64,000 nucleotides of DNA from Pseudopithomyces maydicus. Lineage: Eukaryota > Ascomycota > Dothideomycetes > Pleosporales > Didymosphaeriaceae. Under the pieces are notes generated by a model. The model saw only the letters and a program-made list of their open reading frames with translations, was not told where the DNA came from and searched no databases. The stretch lies in contig JANTUC010000003.1 in assembly GCA_026873275.1 (NCBI GenBank), forward strand, positions 1,054,001 through 1,118,000, in the 5' to 3' direction. This document shows, in pieces, positions 57,022 to 64,000 of the stretch (positions are counted from its first letter, which is position 1; every line of letters begins with the position of its first letter). A program made the position numbers and the translations under genes.

Positions 57022-57115
57022 ACCAGCGCCCCCCAGCGCGCCAGCGCCCCCCAGCGCGCCAGCGAGCCCCAGCGCGCCAGCGAGCGAGCCACCGACCAAC
57101 CGACCAACCGACCAG
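57022..57115 (+). repeat. GCGCCAGCGCCCC-type minisatellite with CGAC tail
   Basis: Imperfect units of about 18 bp (CAGCGCCCCCCAGCGCGC) repeat about four times, then CGACCAAC units three times, in the leader region of the phospholipase C gene. Confidence 0.8.
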
Positions 57116-57303
57116 CCTATTTCCCAAGAAGCCGCCATCGCCTCGTCGACCGCCAGCGCAGCAATCGCACAGTCAACCGCATCATCCCTCGCCGCAGCCC
57201 AAGCCTCTGCCTCCTCCACACGCCCGCCTGCAGCTCACGCGCCATCCCGGTCCTCTCCTCGCCCTCATCCCACGCTGCGAACGCCCCGCTGCCACCCCCT
57301 GGG

Positions 57304-57344
57304 CCCTGCCCTGCCCTGCCTTGCCTTGCCTTGCCTTGCCTTGC
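57304..57344 (+). repeat. (CCTTG)n pentanucleotide repeat
   Basis: Three CCCTG-type units followed by five CCTTG units, about 300 bp before the phospholipase C start codon. Confidence 0.9.
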
Positions 57345-57637
57345 TGCACGCCTACGCCTGCATGCAGCGTGTCTGCACGAAACACATTCGCAGCTGACCA
57401 GCATTGCACCGCGTCCATCGCGCTTCGTGGCCCCGACACGGCCACACGTCCACGATCCCTCCCGCCCAAGCGCCATGCTGCATTGGTAGCTCGAACGCCT
57501 GTCTGCCCGTCTGTTATATCCTGGACTCCGCTGTGGGCGCACCCGCCAACACGCACCTTCCGCTCCAAATCAGCATGCCGGCACACTAGTCCACCTCGAC
57601 CTCCGTCATACAACTCTCCCACCACCAAAAAAAAATC

Positions 57638-60600
57638 ATGATCCTCCACAGTGCCGACTACAAGGCACACCGCCCGCGGCTGCCCTCGCCCCAGCCTTCC
57701 TATGCACGCGCAATTGCCATACCCTCCGCCCGAGGCAGCCCGGCCAGCACCTCCTCGCACTTTGGCCGCAATGGCAGCCTCTCCTCCACCCCCGAGGGCA
57801 TGGTGCCCATCACCAGCTGCTCCTTGCCCGCCGTGCCCTCGTACATGTTGCCCGAGGCCCTCATCCTGCCCAACATGACGACCGCCGCCGCGCCCACATC
57901 CTCTCCGTCTGCCATGGCAGAGGCACTGAGCAGAGGCCCTGGCTTGATACGGAGAGTCAGTCGCGGAGCCCAGGGTCTGCCCAACAAGTTCCGCCGCAAC
58001 GGTTCCGCCGCCCAACGGGACAAGAGCTCGGGGCCCCTCATCATGCGAAGAAGAAGCGACAGCAGGACGGCCGTCGAGGGCGCAATGGACCTCTCCGACC
58101 TCGATGTGCCCTATCTTGACGAAGAGGAAGCCGAGCTGGCCGTCTTCGAGGACGGCGACACCATTGTCGATGCTCTTGGCATTGCCTCGATCAAATCCAT
58201 GACCAGTTCTATCCCCTCTACCGCCGTGTCCGCCCCGAAACGAAATTCGCGTGTCGAGCAAGGCTCCCCATTGCTCAAAGTCTCCAAAAAGACCAGAAAG
58301 AACATCATCCTACGGCTGGACCTGGACTCTGCAAAGGTCTTTTGGGACCCTTCACGGAACTGGAAGTTCTTTTATATCGACGACGTCAAGGACTTGCGTA
58401 CTGGTGCCGATGCGAAGCATTACCGCGAGGAGCTTGGCTACGACGAGAGCTACGAACCCCTTTGGCTGACCATCGTCTATTCCGACTCGAGTCGCTCAAA
58501 AGGCAAAATAAAGACCATGCACCTCATTGCACCCGATGTGTTCGTCTTCAACATGTGGACCGATACCCTCAACGCCGTGTCTCGTGACCGGATCGAGATC
58601 ATGACTGGTCTTATGGGCTTTGCCGAAAAGAGTGCTCGCCTCGTATGGGAACGACAGATGAAGAAACGCTTCAACGGTAGACAGCATCTGCCCGAACAGG
58701 AAACAATGGATCTCCAAGGTATCATCGAGCTTTGCCGTAGCTTGCACATCAATTGTTCAGAACGGACTCTTCAGACTCACTTTGTTGAGGCCGACAGGGA
58801 TCACACCAACACACTCAACCAAGAAGAATTCTTTGATTTCATACAACAACTAAAGATGAGGAAAGACATTACACAACTTTACATGCAATTTACCCCTGAT
58901 GGGGCCGACATGGACCAACACACCTTCTTTGAGTTCCTTCAACGGGAACAGGGTGTCGACGTGAGTGCCGACGCCGAGTATTGGACGTCTGTCTTTGAGA
59001 AAATGGCCGTCCAATTTTCTAAAACTAGATCGACCCCTCCTGAAGGTGGAGAAATTCCTCTGCCTTTGACTTGGAATCTGCTGGCCTTCCAGACCTTCCT
59101 CACTTCGGAGAAGTACAATGCCATCTTCAAACCTAATAGTCCTACTTTGAAGCTTGACCGTCCGCTCAATGAGTACTTCATCTCGAGCTCCCATAATACG
59201 TACCTCTTGGGCAATCAAGTGAAGGGCACCTCGAGCACCGAAGCTTACATCAGTGCGCTTGAGAAAGGCTGCCGTTGTCTAGAGATCGATTGCTGGGATG
59301 GCAGTGATGGGAAGCCAACCGTTACACACGGGCGAACACTCACCAAGAGCATCACGTTCCTTGATGTGGTCAAGGTCATTGACAAGTACGCCTTCATGGC
59401 GTCCCAATACCCTTTGATTCTTTCTCTCGAAGTGCATTGCTCACCTGAACAACAAAGTATCATGGTTAAGATTATGATTGAGGAATTCGGCGATAAGCTA
59501 GTCCTCCAACCAGTCAGCGACAATTGCCAGTTGCCATCGCCCGAGAATCTCAAAGGCCGAATCCTTATCAAGGTCAAAGGGCCACCAGAGGAGCTTGACA
59601 CCAAAGCGCTTGCCCACGAGCTGACGACCCGTAAACGCGAACGCAGTTTCAGTTCGCCTTGGTCACGGCCTGTGCAAATGAATGACAACATTATCCCAAA
59701 TTCTCCGCTCGTCTTAAGCCCTCATTCTCTCAGCCCTCCGGAACGTACCAATGCTTTTTGGGCCTCACCTCGGACTTCGGCTACCTCGACCACCTATATC
59801 GCAACGCCGTCTCTTGCCAGTTCAGCAGATGAGAGTGACAGTCCTCATGCAACTGCTGCCGAGGATCAAGACAGAAAGAAGCCCAAAAAAGTAAAGACAA
59901 GTAATATTACCGACGTGCTAGGTCGTTTAGGCGTCTACACGCGGGGCATCAAGTTCACCAACTTTGATGCAGCGGAAGTCGAGACTTTCAATCACGTCAT
60001 CTCAGTCAACGAAAATACTTTTAGCAAATTGACGAAGCCGGGTGCACGGGAGAAGCAACGTCTCGAAGAACACAACATGTCCTGCTTGATGCGCGTATAC
60101 CCTGGTGCACGTCGCATATTGTCCAGCAACTTTGACCCTCTCCGATTCTGGCGTCGCGGCGTTCAAATGGCTGCCACAAACTGGCAGACCTACGATTTGG
60201 GACAGCAACTAAATGAAGCCATGTTTGCTGGTGGCGACGATCGGAGCGGCTATGTGCTGAAGCCTACAGAGCTACGTCTCCACGACCAGACTCCTGTGGT
60301 TGGTCCACGAAGAGCACCAAAGATGGAAGTCAAATTCACTGTCCAGATCATTTCTGCGCAGCAGCTTCCGCGTCCGAAGACCGACGCCGACGTCAATCCG
60401 TTCGTTCAATTCGAAATGTATTGCGCCGATGATGCCGGGCCTAATGCGACCGGGGTTGGAGGCCAGGATGTTTCCACGCACAAGGACGGCTACTCGGGTA
60501 TCGGCCAGCCGTTAACGAAGAGAACACGTACTGTGCAAGAAAACGGATACAACCCCGAGTTCAGAGACGAGATTGAGATGACCGTCACCACACGGTTTCC

Positions 60601-61021
60601 TGATCTAGTTTTTGTCCGCTGGACAGTTTGGAACACCAACGCCGAGGGCAAGCCGGACAATGCTCCCCTAGGACAATTCACGGCTAAATTGAACGCTCTC
60701 CAGCAAGGCTACCGTCACATTCCCTTATTCAATAGCAACGGCCACCAATACCTGTTCTCTAGGTTGTTTTGCAAGATCAAGAAACAGGATGTTGTACAAG
60801 CTTCTTCCTTGTCCGCCATGGCCGGTCATTCCCGCCGAGCATCTGTCGAACCTATGAGTTCGCTCACAGACCAGTCCTACACTAGATCAAACAGCAACAT
60901 CTTCAAGCGTCTCATTCGAGCTCCCAGCGAGCGGAAAAAGCGCAAAGAAGAGAGAATCAACGGCGACTGGAAAGAACAGGACTGGGAGATCATCAGCCGC
61001 AGTAGCACTGCCGAACGATAG
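57638..61021 (+). CDS. Phosphoinositide-specific phospholipase C (PLC1-like)
   Basis: Cleaves PIP2 into IP3 and diacylglycerol at the plasma membrane; calcium-dependent signalling enzyme. One long exon, 1127 aa, at the long end for fungal PLCs. Order: Ser/Pro-rich leader (1-200); a PH-like region (about 215-340) with LDLDSAKVFWDPSRNWKFFYID; EF-hand region (about 365-470) with DRDHTNTLNQEEFFDF; catalytic X domain (about 505-655) with His519 in SSSHNTYL, the Glu and Asp of EIDCWDG and His564 in VTHGRTL, plus LSLEVHC; a linker of some 110 residues; Y domain (about 760-890) with GVYTRGIKFTNF, FSKLTKPGA, MSCLMRVYPGARRILSSNFDPL and AATNWQTYD; then a C2 domain (about 895-1040). Both catalytic His residues are present, so it should be active. 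The basic tail may bind membranes. Confidence 0.97.
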   Translation: MILHSADYKAHRPRLPSPQPSYARAIAIPSARGSPASTSSHFGRNGSLSSTPEGMVPITSCSLPAVPSYMLPEALILPNMTTAAAPTSSPSAMAEALSRGPGLIRRVSRGAQGLPNKFRRNGSAAQRDKSSGPLIMRRRSDSRTAVEGAMDLSDLDVPYLDEEEAELAVFEDGDTIVDALGIASIKSMTSSIPSTAVSAPKRNSRVEQGSPLLKVSKKTRKNIILRLDLDSAKVFWDPSRNWKFFYIDDVKDLRTGADAKHYREELGYDESYEPLWLTIVYSDSSRSKGKIKTMHLIAPDVFVFNMWTDTLNAVSRDRIEIMTGLMGFAEKSARLVWERQMKKRFNGRQHLPEQETMDLQGIIELCRSLHINCSERTLQTHFVEADRDHTNTLNQEEFFDFIQQLKMRKDITQLYMQFTPDGADMDQHTFFEFLQREQGVDVSADAEYWTSVFEKMAVQFSKTRSTPPEGGEIPLPLTWNLLAFQTFLTSEKYNAIFKPNSPTLKLDRPLNEYFISSSHNTYLLGNQVKGTSSTEAYISALEKGCRCLEIDCWDGSDGKPTVTHGRTLTKSITFLDVVKVIDKYAFMASQYPLILSLEVHCSPEQQSIMVKIMIEEFGDKLVLQPVSDNCQLPSPENLKGRILIKVKGPPEELDTKALAHELTTRKRERSFSSPWSRPVQMNDNIIPNSPLVLSPHSLSPPERTNAFWASPRTSATSTTYIATPSLASSADESDSPHATAAEDQDRKKPKKVKTSNITDVLGRLGVYTRGIKFTNFDAAEVETFNHVISVNENTFSKLTKPGAREKQRLEEHNMSCLMRVYPGARRILSSNFDPLRFWRRGVQMAATNWQTYDLGQQLNEAMFAGGDDRSGYVLKPTELRLHDQTPVVGPRRAPKMEVKFTVQIISAQQLPRPKTDADVNPFVQFEMYCADDAGPNATGVGGQDVSTHKDGYSGIGQPLTKRTRTVQENGYNPEFRDEIEMTVTTRFPDLVFVRWTVWNTNAEGKPDNAPLGQFTAKLNALQQGYRHIPLFNSNGHQYLFSRLFCKIKKQDVVQASSLSAMAGHSRRASVEPMSSLTDQSYTRSNSNIFKRLIRAPSERKKRKEERINGDWKEQDWEIISRSSTAER

Positions 61022-62867
61022 CCGGATCCTGTGGATGTGAATATTTTACCCTTTTCTTTCGTTGATACCCAATGAATACACTCCCTATTCACCATCGTTC
61101 GGGTCACGGAGGCAAGGATTTTCTTTTTTTGTGTATTATATCGAACTTACGATCTGTGTGCCACCTTCCCAGAAGAGTTGGTGCTTTCGGCTCAGATACA
61201 TCAGGTTGGGCCGCAATTTCTCGGGAGTTGGCCTCCCGCTCCTAGGCAATCTGCGCGCAATGCGGGACGGGCGGCTTCAACCCGCATACTCCTTTTGGGT
61301 AGGACCCGTGCGATGCATCGTTTCAATCGACTGGACCAAATTTGCATCCTGCCGAGCCTTTGCAGCGACGATTACATCTTGTCGTAAGCGGCAGAGCGAC
61401 CGAGCGGCCATCAGACGCTCGTTGCTGTTACGATCCATCAGAATTGCATGCTCTTACCTCCTCCGGCAAGCATGCACCAGCCAGTAATCCTGCGGAATGC
61501 AGGCGATTTTTTTATCACGGACAGTATCTGGTATACCATATATTATACCCCCACACACCCTCCCCCGTTTTACGATCTTTGCTTTTATCAAAGGCACACA
61601 CGGATTTTACGGCGTCATCATCGGAATACAAACGCATTGGGAAACATGCATAGATTTTGGTTTACCTGATTCAGAGCTTCGCTGCTCGTTCGCTTGATAC
61701 CAACCTCACCGGAGCAGAGCTCTCTTACGGTCGATCTCTTTGCTGGTAATTTTTCCGTTATTTCCTTTATTGTCAGCGCAGCGGGTCGCATATATCACGA
61801 AGCCATGGCCTGGAGAGAAGCCGATATGTGGGCAATGGACTCTATTCTGGGTGGCAACTTGTTGATTTCAACTGATACGGCAATGCACTGTTTTGTATTG
61901 TATTCGTTTGGTGTAGCGGGCATCATACTTTATTAGCGACATGTATTCGTCCACCACTTCACTTCTACCGGCTCTTCAGTCGGTGGCCACCTTGATGGGG
62001 CCTTTTTCACTTTGGATTTTTCAGGTCGCGATCTGGGATCAGTCAGACCGCCGAGGGACGCAAAAGTAAGAACTGGGAATAGCTTAGAAGGAATGATACC
62101 ATGGCCGCACAAGGTCAATCGCAGGCGCATGGAACGCCTGAATCCACCCTTATCTTGTTTGCTACCTGCTATGTGTGATCCTTCCAATAGTGAGCGCCGC
62201 CCGGGATTCACTTTTGCACAAGGTGACGACTGGTTCACCAGTACCGAGTCTGGACTACCCATGGCCTTGTCTGTGATGGCCCAACTCATCATCAACACTC
62301 AGCTCGGCACCCTCGTACTCAACTTTGTCACAACAACGTTCGTCTTCTCGCTGACCCTTCACCGTGCTCGGCCCGTCCCATGCGCCCAGTTTCCCTCCCG
62401 TCCCGAACCAGGCCATCCCATACTCGGTCCCATTGACAAGGGCAGAACAAAGCAAGGAGATTGACAAAAAGTAAAAACAACGAAATAAAAACGCGCACGC
62501 GCATACGTAGCCGTAGCTGCTGTCTTGGCCTGACCTGAGGCTTGCATCTGCGATACGTAGCTGAACCCGCCCAATTGGATAAAGTTGAAACACCAACACC
62601 GGAAGATCCGCGGCGCACCCACGACCGCGGCGCACTGCCGATGTTCCCCCCGAGCGCCACCGAGTCGTGTGTTCCCGAGGAGACGAACTGCCTGGCCAGC
62701 TAGCTGCTAGCTACATGCATACATACAGTACATACGCACAACCACAGGATGAACGCCCCCGCCGAGTCGAGCGATGTTTGCTTTTTGCAGGAGGATTGCG
62801 GGGTCGGGTGCAGCCGAGGGGAAGGGTGAGAAGGGGAGGTTGTGGAGATGGTGTGGGGGTAGGGTGC
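61022..62867. other. Intergenic with doubtful frames
   Basis: A plus-strand frame at 62012-62464 has good C-ending codons in its second half (ALSVMAQLIINTQLG, LNFVTTTFVFSLTLHR), so it could be a terminal exon, but no partner or start was found. Antisense frames at 62255-62660 overlap it. Downstream exons of the minus-strand gene at 62868-63298 may also lie here. Confidence 0.35.
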
Positions 62868-63298
62868 GCTGGTGGGTGAGGGGAAGGAGGGATGTGGTCA
62901 GTGATGTGATAGGCACAACTGCGTGGTGCAGCTGGGTGTGCGCGCGTGAGTGATGATGTATGGACAAGGAGGAGATGGTGTTTGGGCAGGCGGGTGGGCG
63001 CGAACTCACGTTCGAGGTTGGGAGGGGTGTCGGGGGAGCTGAAGCTGGGGGGCAGGGTGAGGCGAGGATCCGAGGTGTGGGAGCACGCGGAGAGCGTGAC
63101 GACGCGTCGGATTGGATTGGGGGCGTGAAATAGAAGATTGGAGAGCTGCAGTGGCAGTACGTTGGAGGTCCAGAGCAGGCTTGGATCACGATACCATTCT
63201 GCGCTTACAACCTCCCAGTATATTGATCGTATAAGCGCTACGAGAAACGCTAGTATGAATGACTGCAGTGGTGAGTGCAGATTGTCCCGATGAAGTAG
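62868..63298 (-). CDS. Unidentified spliced gene, membrane-type segment (partial)
   Basis: Two exon-like blocks on the minus strand: 63010-63298 and one starting at 62868, joined by a 141-nt intron (GTGAGT donor, CTGAC branch, CACCAG acceptor). The first block opens right after a CTAG acceptor and reads LHSPLQSFILAFLVALIRSI, then YWEVVSAEWYRDPSLLW and RRVVTLSACSHTSDPRLTLP, with strong codon bias. One hydrophobic span is visible. The second block is Pro/His-rich (HLHNLPFSPFPSAAPDPAIL). Upstream on the same strand, frames at 63452-63640 (EDVWTCIEGQLGPLALLQL) and 63541-63993 (open to the window edge) look like further exons, but I could not join them. No family recognised. The 5' end may lie outside the window. 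Confidence 0.4.
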
Positions 63299-64000
63299 CT
63301 AGGTATCGCATGCAACTGCACAATTGCATTTGTGCTCGTAATATGCGAGGCTAGTTATTACCCCGAGCATCTTCAGCATAAGATACGTGTGCGCGATCGT
63401 TGCCTCGTGACCGGAGGATTGAGTGAGGTGCATCAGGAGCTGGTGCGGTTGCTACTGTGGGCTATGGTGGACTAGATACGTCGTAGCCAGTACGATGTTT
63501 GTAAACGTCGCACACGTGAGCTGCAGCAGTGCCAATGGCCCTAATTGTCCCTCGATGCATGTCCATACGTCCTCCAGTCGATCTTGATTGACAGGAAATA
63601 CAAGGCCACCGGTGAAGAAGCTTCTAGTATGTCGCACCACAGCATGTCTCTGCTGTAAAGAGCGACGCGCAGTGTAAGCTGTGCTCGTGCGCCAGCTGGG
63701 TGTAGGTTACACGGCAGACATGCCGGGCCAGGGGGCATTGTGTGGCTTCGGGTTATTGACGTGAGGTGGAGACACATCAGCATGTCATGAAGTCGAAATG
63801 CGGGGCACAAAGACGTTGGCGAGGGGTCGAGATCTGATCTCATCGAATTACACAACCTCGATCGGTGAGGAAGATGCAATGCATGTGCGAGGGTCTGCCC
63901 CGGAGGCGGTGAGTCGTAGACGCGCTGCAGGGGCCAATGTGTAGCATAATGATGGGATGGAGCTGCAGTACACAAGCACGATGAACGAGCCACTACGGGT
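63299..64000. other. Right edge; probable upstream exons of the minus-strand gene
   Basis: Two overlapping minus-strand frames (63452-63640 and 63541-64000) both look protein-like. An acceptor TCTTTACAG near 63660 could start the first. Boundaries are not resolved. Confidence 0.35.

Larger units (their letters stand above)
54795..57637. other. Repeat-rich upstream region of the phospholipase C gene
   Basis: No supported gene. From about 55.9 kb on, simple repeats are dense (entries at 56190, 56406, 57022, 57304; also GCGGTGG units near 56580 and GCTGGTGCTGG near 56750-56815). The last 600 bp are C-rich on the plus strand, with a run of nine A just before the start codon, as in a long 5' leader. 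Confidence 0.5.

Noticed and set aside
57182..58261. 359-codon minus-strand open frame across the start of the phospholipase C gene
   Set aside because: It is antisense to the PLC leader and N-terminus; Gly/Arg-rich with no motif, as expected for the shadow of a GC-rich gene.

Overview
This window looks like nuclear DNA of a filamentous ascomycete (Pezizomycotina; Dothideomycetes is my guess from overall gene style, not proven). Genes have short GT-AG introns (mostly 45-75 nt, often with CTAAC/CTGAC branch sites), open frames favour C-ending codons, and products include typical fungal families: an APSES/KilA-N factor, KEOPS kinase Bud32, PTPA, a PLC with X/Y/C2 domains, USE1 and GH31. There are no operons, no CRISPR arrays, and no rRNA or intact transposon that I can see.

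Left part (1-16 kb): after about 5.7 kb of mostly noncoding, partly AT-rich DNA (one candidate zinc-ribbon mini-gene at 4075-4426) come a peroxisomal 4CL-like acyl-CoA ligase, a three-exon complex I subunit (NDUFB7/B18 type, minus strand) sharing a 216-bp divergent promoter with an MBP1-like cell-cycle regulator, a YML018C/THI74-like EamA transporter, a PP2A activator (PTPA) and a thiol glutathione peroxidase with a mitochondrial-type leader.

Middle (17-43 kb): a conserved C2H2 zinc-finger regulator (minus), a 123-aa three-exon conserved-looking protein, the ER SNARE USE1, an Smr-domain protein ending in a CaaX box, a disordered protein, a secreted GH31 alpha-glucosidase followed by an eight-cysteine small secreted protein assembled from four exons, a low-complexity conserved-looking protein, BUD32, a small protein ending CTVM, and an isocitrate-lyase/PEP-mutase family enzyme.

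Right part (43-64 kb): an AT-rich gene-poor block carries two intron-containing tRNA genes (Asp-GTC and Lys-CTT), then come a HAD-IIA hydrolase (minus), candidate small genes, a disordered protein with a duplicated FWQ motif, a single-exon phospholipase C preceded by a very repeat-rich upstream region, and part of an unidentified spliced gene on the minus strand near the right edge.

Points most worth checking: two otherwise well-formed genes (MBP1-like and the 36.7-38.3 kb gene) each carry a net -1 frameshift at a homopolymer, which looks like sequence error but could be tested; the MBP1-like promoter contains an MCB box (ACGCGT), the site recognised by its own family; and several real-looking genes are visible only after splicing (NDUFB7, the secreted Cys-rich protein, the 123-aa protein, the right-edge gene).
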